Of a stretch of 8,867 nucleotides of DNA, positions 1 through 6,594 are shown piece after piece. Every line of letters begins with the position of its first letter. Within the stretch, counting starts at the first letter, position 1. The position numbers and the translations under genes were made by a program. The notes beneath the pieces are model-generated. The model did not search any database. It was not told the DNA's origin and worked only from the letters and a program-made list of their open reading frames with translations. This DNA comes from Acidobacteriota bacterium (GTDB lineage: Bacteria > Acidobacteriota > HRBIN11), in NCBI GenBank assembly GCA_025061865.1, contig JANXAA010000070.1, forward strand, positions 1 through 8,867. The letters run 5' to 3'.

Positions 1-1
1 G

Positions 2-1327
2 GTACTCCACCAGGCGGGCGTGGAGGTCACGTCGGACCCTGCTCAAGCGGATGTCCTGGTCGTCAACACGTGTGGCTTCATCGAGCCGGCCAAGAAGGAG
101 AGCATTGACGCGATCTTGGAGATGGCCCGCTATAAGGAAGTGGGGACTTGCCGAAAGTTGGTCGTCACCGGGTGCCTGGTCCAGCGATATCACCGGGAGC
201 TCGCCGAGGCCCTGCCAGAAGTCGACGTCTGGCTTGGGATCGACGACGTCGAGCGGGTCGTCCAGGCTTGTCTGGACGACCGTTATCGGGGGGACCGGGT
301 TTCGACCGGACGGCCTCGTTGGGTCTATGACCTTCAGATTCCTCGTTTCCGGACGACGCCCCGTCACTACGCTTACCTGAAGATCGCCGAGGGGTGTAAT
401 CATACGTGTAGCTTCTGTGCGATTCCCCGCATCCGGGGCAAGTATCGGAGCCGCTCGCCGGAGTCGGTCCTCGAGGAAGCCCGTCGGTGGGTCGAGCAGG
501 GCGTGCGGGAGCTCATCCTGATATCGCAGGATACGACTTACTATGGTCTGGACATCGGTCTGAAAGACGGCCTGCTCCGTCTGCTGGAGGCCCTCCACGG
601 CTTGGAGGACCTCCGGTGGATTCGGCTCCTGTACTTGTATCCGGACACTCTCCCGCCGGATTTTCCTGAGCGGTTTCGGGACTTTCCGAAGTTGTGTCGC
701 TACCTGGACCTGCCCCTTCAGCACAGCCATCCGGAAATCCTGCGGGCGATGAAGCGGCGGGGCTCCCGGGAGGGGTATCTGGAACTGCTGGCTCGCTATC
801 GGGCGGCCGTCCCGGACATCGTCCTGCGTACGACCTTCATCGTCGGCTTTCCGGGTGAGACAGAGGCTTACTTCGAGGACCTGTGTCGCTTCGTCGAGGC
901 GGCCCGCTTTGATCACGTCGGCGTATTTGAATACTCTGACGAGGACGGCACAGCGGCCTATGACTTGAAGCCTAAAGTCCCCCGGCAGGTGGCCGCCCGC
1001 CGACGGCACACGTTGATGGCCCTCCAGCAGAAAGTCTTGGCCGAGAAGGCGCGCGCCTGGGTCGGCCGGCGGGTCGAAGTCGTCTTAGACGGCTTCCTCC
1101 GCCAGCAAGGCGGTCATTGGCTGTACCGGGGCCGTCACTATGGCCAGGCCCCGGAGGTCGACGGTCACGTGGAGGTCACGGCCCGGCGGCCCCTGATAGT
1201 CGGTCGATGGTATCGGGTTCACATCCGGGCCGGACGGCTCTATGATTACCTGGCCGACCTGGATGAGGAGACCGTTTCGTGGTCCTCCGACGCCGCAAGC
1301 TCCGTTTCAGTCGCCTCCGCTGGCTGA
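2..1327 (+). CDS. rimO: Ribosomal protein S12 methylthiotransferase RimO, 5'-truncated
   Basis: Radical-SAM enzyme that adds a methylthio group to the beta-carbon of a conserved aspartate of ribosomal protein S12. The frame is open from base 2, so the start codon lies upstream; by comparison with the family about 20-25 residues are missing, including the first cluster Cys of the LGCPKN-type motif. Counting from base 2, the N-terminal MTTase domain keeps two Fe-S cysteines (NTCGF, C24; VTGC, C58). The radical-SAM motif CNHTCSFC follows (C132, C136, C139; nt 395-418). DTTYYGLD and YLDLPLQHSHPEILRAMKRRG-like sequence favour RimO over MiaB. A TRAM domain lies at about residues 352-418. The last 15-20 residues form a Ser/Ala-rich tail, encoded where the gene overlaps the next one by 49 nt. 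The GTG at 20 is internal, not the start. Identity is strong; only the 5' end is unknown. Confidence 0.95.
   Translation, partial: VLHQAGVEVTSDPAQADVLVVNTCGFIEPAKKESIDAILEMARYKEVGTCRKLVVTGCLVQRYHRELAEALPEVDVWLGIDDVERVVQACLDDRYRGDRVSTGRPRWVYDLQIPRFRTTPRHYAYLKIAEGCNHTCSFCAIPRIRGKYRSRSPESVLEEARRWVEQGVRELILISQDTTYYGLDIGLKDGLLRLLEALHGLEDLRWIRLLYLYPDTLPPDFPERFRDFPKLCRYLDLPLQHSHPEILRAMKRRGSREGYLELLARYRAAVPDIVLRTTFIVGFPGETEAYFEDLCRFVEAARFDHVGVFEYSDEDGTAAYDLKPKVPRQVAARRRHTLMALQQKVLAEKARAWVGRRVEVVLDGFLRQQGGHWLYRGRHYGQAPEVDGHVEVTARRPLIVGRWYRVHIRAGRLYDYLADLDEETVSWSSDAASSVSVASAG
1265..1270 (+). promoter_or_regulatory. Ribosome binding site for the metallophosphoesterase gene
   Basis: GAGGAG lies 8 nt before the GTG at 1279, inside the end of rimO. 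It is the best Shine-Dalgarno match near this start and is the reason for choosing GTG 1279 despite the long overlap. Confidence 0.65.
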
Positions 1328-2226
1328 CGGCCCGGGAACTGCGGCGTTTTGTGGTCTACACGTATTCCCGGCGAGGGGTGCACCCCCTGAGTGTCGCCCG
1401 TCTGGTCGTCCGTGACCCAACCGTCCCGGCCGGCTGGTCCCATCGGAGCATCGTCTTTGTCAGCGACCTTCACTTTCGGGGCCATCCCTTGGAAGTAAGT
1501 TGGCTTCGTGGGTTAGTTCGTCAGGATGCCGTCGCCCTTTTACTGGGCGGGGACCTGCAGTCGGATTATCGGCAAGACATGCTGGGTCGCTGGGCCACCC
1601 GATTTTTGAAGGAGCTGCGGCACCTACGGCCGGACATGCCTGTCCTGGCGGTCCCGGGAAATCACGACACCCCTTGGGTCTTACACCGTCTGGCTCGCTA
1701 TGGAGTCGTCCTCTTGGAGGACACGGCGGTGGCCTTAAGGTCACCGGACGGGTCGACCATCGGCGTGGTCGGGACGCGGGACCCCCACAAGTCCTGGCCG
1801 CAGTGGTCTCAGATTCAATCTGCCCTGCGCGCCCACGAGGGGATTGACTTTTGGGTCCTCCTGGCCCACTCTCCCGACGTCCTCCTTCACTTGCAAGACC
1901 GGGCCGACGTCCGGTTGGTCTTGGTGGGGCACACCCACGGGGGGCAGGTGTGCCTGTCGCCGGGGCGCCCCCTGTGGCATAATACGCGGGTCCACCGGCC
2001 GTTTGCCTCGGGCCTGGCGATATATCATCGTTCATGGGTGTACACGACCCGGGGCCTGGGATATACGCTGGCGCCTTTACGGGTGTGGTGTCCCCCCGAG
2101 GTCGCCGTCGTCCGCTTTGTACAGGATTCCGTCCGATCGGTTCAGTGGGTGGAAGACTGGTACCTGGTCGGCCCGACCGACCTCCGGTCGATAGCCGCTT
2201 GGGAGCGGGGCGTGTATTATATGTAG
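1279..2226 (+). CDS. YkuE/YaeI-type calcineurin-like metallophosphoesterase
   Basis: Predicted dinuclear metal phosphoesterase of 315 residues. All calcineurin-fold motifs are visible in order: SDLH (D63, H65), GGDL (D92), GNHD (N128, H129), AHSPD (H197) and GHTHGGQ (H218, H220). The C-terminal stretch GLGYTLAPLRVWCPPEV is the form seen in the YkuE subgroup, some of whose members act on lipid-linked phosphates; the substrate here cannot be read from sequence. Family members often have an N-terminal membrane segment or signal, but residues 1-50 here are Arg-rich with no clear membrane helix, so a cytoplasmic or peripheral location is likely. It starts at GTG 1279 with a good SD and overlaps rimO by 49 nt, suggesting co-transcription and translational coupling. 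A later start (GTG 1351) would leave all motifs intact. Family call is firm, function is not. Confidence 0.88.
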   Translation: MVLRRRKLRFSRLRWLTARELRRFVVYTYSRRGVHPLSVARLVVRDPTVPAGWSHRSIVFVSDLHFRGHPLEVSWLRGLVRQDAVALLLGGDLQSDYRQDMLGRWATRFLKELRHLRPDMPVLAVPGNHDTPWVLHRLARYGVVLLEDTAVALRSPDGSTIGVVGTRDPHKSWPQWSQIQSALRAHEGIDFWVLLAHSPDVLLHLQDRADVRLVLVGHTHGGQVCLSPGRPLWHNTRVHRPFASGLAIYHRSWVYTTRGLGYTLAPLRVWCPPEVAVVRFVQDSVRSVQWVEDWYLVGPTDLRSIAAWERGVYYM

Positions 2227-2236
2227 TAGGCATTTT

Positions 2237-2268
2237 AGGAATTCGGGCCTCTGGGAATTCGGCCCATG
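2237..2268 (+). repeat. Degenerate 8-bp tandem repeat, forward arm (small copy)
   Basis: Four octamer-phased units start 10 nt after the phosphoesterase stop. Units 1 and 3 are near-identical (aggaattc, gggaattc) and match the GGSAGTYC-like unit of the larger array at 6515; units 2 and 4 are diverged. Positions 2237-2246 form a perfect 10-bp inverted repeat with 2350-2359. Confidence 0.6.
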
Positions 2269-2351
2269 GGCTGATAGACAGTTAGCCGTAGGGGGTCGGG
2301 AAGACGGACATCCCAAATCCGGGTTTTCCTGTATACCCTTCGCTTACGACC
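2269..2351. other. Core of the small inverted-array element (non-coding)
   Basis: About 80 nt between the two repeat arms, with no ORF worth calling. TATACC at 2332-2337 resembles a -10 box, but I find no convincing -35 at 16-18 nt, so no promoter is called. There is no GC hairpin followed by a T-run, so no intrinsic terminator is called. It shows no obvious similarity to the core of the larger element at 6595-6761. Confidence 0.4.
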
Positions 2352-2375
2352 GAATTCCTGAACTGCTGGACTGCC
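2352..2375 (-). repeat. Degenerate 8-bp tandem repeat, reverse arm (small copy)
   Basis: Three contiguous octamers (gaattcct, gaactgct, ggactgcc) whose reverse complements fit the GGSAGTYC-type unit. The arm ends 17 nt before the ATG of the S41 protease gene and mirrors the forward arm at 2237-2268. Confidence 0.6.
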
Positions 2376-2392
2376 TTTTCGGTGAGCCGGTC

Positions 2393-4030
2393 ATGAAAAA
2401 GTGGCTACGTGTCTTCGGTGGGGTCTTTCTCGGGGCAGCCGCCCTGGCCTTTGGGGCTTTGCAGGCGTCCTATCGTCAGAAGCCGACCGACCGGGTCCTC
2501 CGGGACGTCGGGGAGGCTCTCCGGACGATCGAGACCTACTACAGTGGGGAGTGGAGTAGCGACACCGTCCTCAAGTGGGCTATCGTGGACATGCTGTTGA
2601 GCCTGGACCCCCACTCGAACTTTTTGGACGAGCGGGCCTACCAGCGGATGATGGAAGAGCAGAGGGGTTCATTTTATGGGATCGGGGTCAGCATCAACAG
2701 CATCCAAGGGGTCCTGACGGTCCTCATGCCGATCCCGGGGACGCCGGCGGCCAAGGCTGGTCTGCGAGCCGGAGACGTGATCACTGAAATTAACGGGGAG
2801 TCTACGAAGGGCCAACCTTTGGACGACCTTATCCGGAAGCTTCGGGGTCCCAAGAATACGGAAGTCCGCCTGACGGTCGTCCGAGAGGGCTATGATGCCC
2901 CCTTCTCGGTCACCTTAGTCCGAGACGAGATTCCGCTGGTCAGCGTGGTTAACGCCTTCGTCACGTCAGACGGCATCGGATACCTGCGGATTCGTAACTT
3001 TGCTGAGCGGACTTACGAGGAAATTCAGTCCCACCTGGAGGATTTCCAGAAGGCCGGCCTCAAGGGCCTGGTTTTGGACCTCCGGGACAACCCAGGGGGT
3101 CTCCTCGAAGAGGCCGTGCGAGTCACCGACCTCTTTTTACCGCCGGGCCTGACCATCGTGACCGTCCGGGGTCGAGGCGCCGGGCGGGTCGGCGAATATA
3201 AAAGCGAGCAAGAGGACCCCTACGAGACCCTGCCCTTGATCGTCCTGACGAATCGGGGCACGGCCAGCGCCTCGGAGATCGTCGCCGGCGCGATTCAGGA
3301 CCACGATCGGGGTCTTATCGTCGGTGAGACGACGTGGGGGAAGGGTCTGGTCCAGACTCTCTATCCCCTCAGCTTTAACACGGCCGTGGCCATCACGACA
3401 GCCCGCTACTATACGCCTTCGGGTCGCCTGATCCAGCGGTCCTACGCTTCCTTTTTCGAATACAGCTTCCCCCAGGTCCAGTCGTCCCCACTGACCCCGG
3501 TCCCCTCGGAACGCCCCCAGTTCCAGACCGACCTGGGCCGGTTCGTTACCGGCGGGGGCGGTATCCAACCCGACGTACCTGTCGAGAGCTTTAAGGACCC
3601 GGCGTTTTTGCAAGCCGTCGAGCAGGAATTTTACCGCCGGGTCGCTCCCGTCGGAGGTCTGCCCTACTTAGAGTTCGCTCGGCTCTTTGCGCCGGTCGAG
3701 AAGGCTGACGAGGAACGCCGACACCACTCGACTCGGCAATTGCTCAGCCCGGACTTCCAAGTCGACGATGCCCTCCTGACCCGCTTTCAGGATTTCCTCC
3801 GTCAGCGGGGGATCCCTTTCGACGAGACGGCCTTCCGACGGGACCGGGAGGCCATCCGGCAAGTCCTGCGTCGGGAACTCATCGAACGGCTCTGGGGGGA
3901 GAGCGAAGGGTATCGTTACTTTCTGACCTTTGACCCCCAGTTCAAGAAGGCGCAGGAGGTCATCCCCAAAGCCCGGCAGATGTGGAGCCAGCGGCTCCAG
4001 AGCCTGAAGAAGAAAGAGGTTTCTTCTTAA
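2393..4030 (+). CDS. S41-family carboxyl-terminal processing protease with C-terminal extension
   Basis: Membrane-anchored or exported serine protease of 545 residues that trims or degrades envelope proteins from their C termini. In order: a signal peptide or anchor (MKKW, then a hydrophobic stretch at about 8-25); an N-terminal helical region with LDPHSNFLD; a PDZ domain at about 90-175 (YGIGVSI, AGLRAGDVI); and the S41 core at about 180-400. RGTASASEIVAG carries the likely nucleophile S292. K317 in WGKG and Q321 follow at +25 and +4, the spacing known for the Ser/Lys/Gln site of E. coli Prc. The core closes with GGIQPDVPV. A charged helical extension of about 145 residues follows (400-545), making the protein longer than a typical CtpA of 400-450. 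The ATG is preceded by GGTGAG at 2381-2386 (6-nt spacing). Family call is firm; CtpA versus another paralogue is open. Confidence 0.93.
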   Translation: MKKWLRVFGGVFLGAAALAFGALQASYRQKPTDRVLRDVGEALRTIETYYSGEWSSDTVLKWAIVDMLLSLDPHSNFLDERAYQRMMEEQRGSFYGIGVSINSIQGVLTVLMPIPGTPAAKAGLRAGDVITEINGESTKGQPLDDLIRKLRGPKNTEVRLTVVREGYDAPFSVTLVRDEIPLVSVVNAFVTSDGIGYLRIRNFAERTYEEIQSHLEDFQKAGLKGLVLDLRDNPGGLLEEAVRVTDLFLPPGLTIVTVRGRGAGRVGEYKSEQEDPYETLPLIVLTNRGTASASEIVAGAIQDHDRGLIVGETTWGKGLVQTLYPLSFNTAVAITTARYYTPSGRLIQRSYASFFEYSFPQVQSSPLTPVPSERPQFQTDLGRFVTGGGGIQPDVPVESFKDPAFLQAVEQEFYRRVAPVGGLPYLEFARLFAPVEKADEERRHHSTRQLLSPDFQVDDALLTRFQDFLRQRGIPFDETAFRRDREAIRQVLRRELIERLWGESEGYRYFLTFDPQFKKAQEVIPKARQMWSQRLQSLKKKEVSS

Positions 4031-4035
4031 TCTGA

Positions 4036-4116
4036 GACGGATAGGCGGGTTGAGGGGGCCGGCGGATGGGCAAGGAGCGGATAACCCCCACGTTGCGGCC
4101 GACCGGCCTATCTGTC
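4036..4116. repeat. 11-bp inverted repeat in the gap upstream of the FecR-domain gene
   Basis: The arm at 4036-4046 (gacggataggc) pairs with 4106-4116 (gcctatctgtc), with one mismatch that becomes a G-U pair in RNA. The 59 nt between the arms also hold a G5 run (4054-4058) that could pair with a C5 run (4085-4089), and the near-palindrome ggccgaccggcc (4097-4108). No T-run follows directly, so it is not a standard intrinsic terminator. It may be an mRNA structure or an operator; function is unknown. Confidence 0.4.
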
Positions 4117-4122
4117 CAAGAC

Positions 4123-4143
4123 AATCTTTATAATCTTTATATT
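4123..4143 (+). promoter_or_regulatory. Candidate promoter: duplicated -10-like element
   Basis: A 9-bp sequence, aatctttat, is repeated back to back (4123-4131 and 4132-4140). This gives a perfect TATAAT at 4129-4134 and a TATATT at 4138-4143, in an AT-rich island that stands out from its GC-rich surroundings. No recognisable -35 hexamer lies 16-18 nt upstream of either, so it would need an activator or another recognition mode. A transcript starting 7 nt after either box would have a leader of about 6-16 nt before the ATG at 4157, which fits the lack of an SD there. Confidence 0.5.
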
Positions 4144-4156
4144 GAGCGTCGTTCCG

Positions 4157-5425
4157 ATGGCGGCTAAAAAATCTTCGTCGGTAGCCATCGAGTGGCATAC
4201 GATCTCCGTCACCTGGGTGATCACCTGGGCGGCCCTCTTGCTGGTCGGGGCTGGTTGGTTGGCCTATCGCGTGTGGCTTCGTCCCCTCCTCCAAGGGCCC
4301 TCGGCACCATCCCCCCCGGTACCTTCGGCAGACACGGCGAGCTTCATCCAATTGTCCGGCCGGGTCGAGGTCAAGAAGGTCAACGATTATGTGTATCGCC
4401 CGGCGGACTTCCGCCTCCCCTTAGAGGAGGGGGACATGGTCCGGACGGGCTCGAATGGGGTCGCTGAGATCGTGTGTCCGAATGGCTCTCGACTCCGGGT
4501 CAACCCGGACACCCTCTTGCGGTTAGAATGTTCTCAACCGACCCGGCATAGCCGCATCGGCCGAGTCGAGGAAGGGGCTGTCGTCGTCGAGGTTAGCCGT
4601 CAGCCCGGCCTTGTCTCGACGGGTGCCGACGTCCGGGCTCGGTTGGAGGCAGAAACGACAGCCCGGATTCAGTTCCTGGGGGATGTCCAGGAGTCCTTTG
4701 TCGAGGTCCGACGGGGTCAAGCCCTGGTCCAGTCCGGCGAGCAGCAAGTTGCCGTCGGTTCGCAGGAGGGCGCCCGGGTCGTCCGTCAGGGGCCGATCGA
4801 GAAGAAGCGCCTATTGGACGCGCCCCTTCTAAAGCAACCCCTCCGGCGACAGCAGATGGCCCAGCAAGCCGGCGATAGTACTTATGTGACCCTGGAGTGG
4901 ACGGGCGTCTCGGACGCTGTCGCCTACGAGTTAGAGGTCGCCTCCCGGCAGGATATGCTGGACTCCGTTCGACGGGTGACCCGTTCGACGTCGGTCGTCC
5001 TGCAGATTCCGAACCGCTTTGCAGGCGTCTGGTATTTCTGGCGGGTCCGAGCCATCGATGCGCAGAAGTTTACGAGTGACTTTTCGGAGACGCGCGGCTT
5101 TGTGATCGGTCAGGCCTCGAGTCCCACGGGGACCGTCCGGTGTTCCTTCGAGGCCCGTCAGCAGATGACCTTTTCGACCTTCGTCGTCTTGGAGGGCAGG
5201 ACCCATCCCAGTTGTATGGTTACCATCGCTGGGGAGCCCGTGACGGTCCAGTCGACAGGCCAGTTTCGTCACTTCTATCAGGTCCTTCGGCAGGGTCTGA
5301 CGGAAGAGCCGGTCGTCATCGAAAGTCCCCAGGGCGTCATCGAGGAGTGGACGATGAAGGTATTGGTCGATGACCAGGGTATCCACGTCCAGTTCTATCC
5401 CAAGCGAGCCGCCGGCGGGCCTTGA
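4157..5425 (+). CDS. Single-pass membrane protein with FecR, FN3-like and Ig-like domains
   Basis: Predicted inner-membrane protein of 422 residues with a large extracytoplasmic part. A membrane helix lies at about 17-40 and a Pro/Ser linker at 43-60. The FecR domain (about 63-210) shows LSGRVEVKK, LEEGDMVRTGSNGVAEIVCPNGSRL-type sequence and a second half with VRRGQALVQSG and VGSQEGARV. A fibronectin-III-like domain (about 241-318) has LEWTGVSDAVAYELEV and VWYFWRVRAID. A last beta domain (about 328-405) has LEGRTHPSCMVTIAGEPV, resembling Ig-like modules of surface proteins. There is no N-terminal anti-sigma region and no sigma factor nearby, so this is not a classical FecR iron regulator. A role in binding wall or envelope components is inference. 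I prefer ATG 4157 over TTG 4142, although neither has a good SD. It lies 51 nt upstream of mreB and may be co-transcribed with it. Confidence 0.8.
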   Translation: MAAKKSSSVAIEWHTISVTWVITWAALLLVGAGWLAYRVWLRPLLQGPSAPSPPVPSADTASFIQLSGRVEVKKVNDYVYRPADFRLPLEEGDMVRTGSNGVAEIVCPNGSRLRVNPDTLLRLECSQPTRHSRIGRVEEGAVVVEVSRQPGLVSTGADVRARLEAETTARIQFLGDVQESFVEVRRGQALVQSGEQQVAVGSQEGARVVRQGPIEKKRLLDAPLLKQPLRRQQMAQQAGDSTYVTLEWTGVSDAVAYELEVASRQDMLDSVRRVTRSTSVVLQIPNRFAGVWYFWRVRAIDAQKFTSDFSETRGFVIGQASSPTGTVRCSFEARQQMTFSTFVVLEGRTHPSCMVTIAGEPVTVQSTGQFRHFYQVLRQGLTEEPVVIESPQGVIEEWTMKVLVDDQGIHVQFYPKRAAGGP

Positions 5426-5430
5426 CGCCG

Positions 5431-5463
5431 TCCCGACCCGAGTCCAACTTTAGGGTGTCGGGG
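5431..5463 (+). other. Possible mRNA hairpin before the mreB ribosome binding site
   Basis: CCCGAC at 5432-5437 pairs with GTCGGG at 5457-5462, extended by two more C-G pairs (5438-5439 with 5454-5455) across a single-base bulge at 5456. The hairpin ends just before the mreB SD (5464-5469). No T-run follows, so it is not a terminator. It could influence mreB translation or mRNA stability. Confidence 0.35.
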
Positions 5464-5469
5464 AAGGAG
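5464..5469 (+). promoter_or_regulatory. Ribosome binding site of mreB
   Basis: AAGGAG lies 7 nt before ATG 5477 but only 1 nt before the in-frame GTG at 5471. The spacing fixes ATG 5477 as the likely start. Confidence 0.75.
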
Positions 5470-5476
5470 TGTGGGG

Positions 5477-6496
5477 ATGAAGTTGCTGGGCTGGCTCTTC
5501 AACGACCTGGGCATCGACTTGGGGACGGCCAATACGGTCGTCGTGGCGAAGAACCGGGGCATTGTTCTGAACGAGCCGTCGATCGTCGTTCGGAACCGGG
5601 TGACGGGCCAGATCGAGGCTTTCGGCCAGGCGGCCAAGGAGATGCTGGGCAAGACGCCCGTCAATATCGAGGTCATCCGGCCCTTGCGGGACGGCGTGAT
5701 CGCCGATTTTGACGTGACAGAGCAAATGTTGAAGTACTTCATCCGGCAGGCCGTGAACCACCACCGGTTTTTGCGACCCCGCATCGTCATCGGTGTACCT
5801 TCGGGGATCACACAAGTCGAACGACGGGCCGTCCGACAAGCCGCCTTAAACGCCAATGCTGCTGAGGTTTACTTGGTCGACGAGCCGATGGCGGCGGCTA
5901 TCGGGGCAGGCCTTCCTATCGATGAACCCTCGGGCAACATGATCGTCGACATCGGGGGCGGTACGACGGACGTGGCCGTCATCTCCATGTCGGGCATCGT
6001 GTACAGCAAGTCAATCCGGGTGGCCGGCCACGAGATGGACGAAGCCATCATCATGTACGTCAAGCGTAAGTACAATCTGTTGATCGGGGAGCGGACGGCC
6101 GAACAGATTAAGATCCAGTTGGGTTCTGCGGCTCCCAGGGACGAAGAGAAGACCATGGAGGTCAAGGGCCGTTGTCTGATCGAGGGCATCCCCCGGACTG
6201 TGTTGATCCGCTCTGAGGAAGTCCGGGAGGCCCTGGCCGACACCATCAGCGCTATCGTGGACCTAGTCCGGGAAGCCCTGGAGCGGACACCGCCTGAACT
6301 CGCCGCTGATATCGTCGACCGAGGCATCGTCCTGACGGGTGGGGGCGCCCTCTTGGATAAGTTGGACGTCCGACTCCGGAACGAGACGGGCTTGCCCGTG
6401 ACCATCGCCGAGGATCCCCTCCTGTCGGTCGCTTATGGGGTCGTCAAGATCTTGGATAACATGGAACTCCTTCGGAAGGTGGCGACCACAGCCTGA
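5477..6496 (+). CDS. mreB: Rod shape-determining actin homologue MreB
   Basis: Bacterial actin of 339 residues, the usual MreB length. It forms ATP-dependent membrane-bound filaments under the cytoplasmic membrane that orient the elongasome. Actin-fold motifs are all present: phosphate-1 IDLGTANT (13-20), the DEPMAAAIGAG segment (135-145), phosphate-2 VDIGGGTTDVAV (157-168) and the adenosine motif GIVLTGGGALL (283-293). The short hydrophobic N terminus MKLLGWLF could act as the membrane-binding element known in other MreBs. VERRAVRQAA and the C-terminal DPLLSVAYGVVKILDN are typical of MreB and separate it from DnaK and FtsA. It follows the FecR-domain gene by 51 nt. Unusually, mreC follows only after 332 nt of repeat-bearing non-coding DNA. 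Confidence 0.97.
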   Translation: MKLLGWLFNDLGIDLGTANTVVVAKNRGIVLNEPSIVVRNRVTGQIEAFGQAAKEMLGKTPVNIEVIRPLRDGVIADFDVTEQMLKYFIRQAVNHHRFLRPRIVIGVPSGITQVERRAVRQAALNANAAEVYLVDEPMAAAIGAGLPIDEPSGNMIVDIGGGTTDVAVISMSGIVYSKSIRVAGHEMDEAIIMYVKRKYNLLIGERTAEQIKIQLGSAAPRDEEKTMEVKGRCLIEGIPRTVLIRSEEVREALADTISAIVDLVREALERTPPELAADIVDRGIVLTGGGALLDKLDVRLRNETGLPVTIAEDPLLSVAYGVVKILDNMELLRKVATTA

Positions 6497-6514
6497 CGGG
6501 ACAGCCCGGACGTC

Positions 6515-6594
6515 GGGAGTCCGGGCATTGGGGAGTTCGGCAGTCTGGCAGTTCGGAAATCCGGGAGCTCGGCAACTCGGGAGTCCGGCAGTCG
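6515..6594 (+). repeat. Degenerate 8-bp tandem repeat, forward arm (10 units)
   Basis: Ten contiguous octamers with no phase slip, starting 18 nt after the mreB stop. Over the ten units: position 1 is G 10/10; position 2 is G 10/10; position 3 is G 5, C 4, A 1; position 4 is A 9/10; position 5 is G 7, A 3; position 6 is T 8, C 2; position 7 is a pyrimidine 10/10; position 8 is C 7/10. The consensus is GGSAGTYC. A poorer unit may precede it at 6508-6514. The repeat is imperfect but strictly 8-periodic, and does not read as coding sequence. Confidence 0.85.

Noticed and set aside
1460..2233. Antisense open frame of 257 codons over the phosphoesterase gene
   Set aside because: Its product is Pro/Arg/Gly-rich with no domain pattern, and it mirrors a confidently identified gene. 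Long shadow frames are expected at this GC content.
2332..2337. TATACC as a -10 box for the S41 protease gene
   Set aside because: There is no credible -35 at a suitable distance, and only four of six bases match.
4142..4156. TTG start adding five residues to the FecR-domain protein
   Set aside because: It lies inside the second -10-like element and has no SD; ATG 4157 is simpler.
3668..4351. Antisense open frame of 227 codons spanning the protease end and the next gene start
   Set aside because: It crosses a real intergenic region and two recognised genes on the other strand, and shows no recognisable motif.
5431..5463. Intrinsic terminator between the FecR-domain gene and mreB
   Set aside because: The stem is followed by the mreB SD, not by a T-run.
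5471..5476. GTG start for mreB
   Set aside because: It is only 1 nt from the SD; ATG 5477 has proper spacing and the usual MreB N terminus.
5869..6405. Antisense open frame of 178 codons over mreB
   Set aside because: It is the complement of conserved MreB codons, with a Ser/Arg-rich product and no motif.
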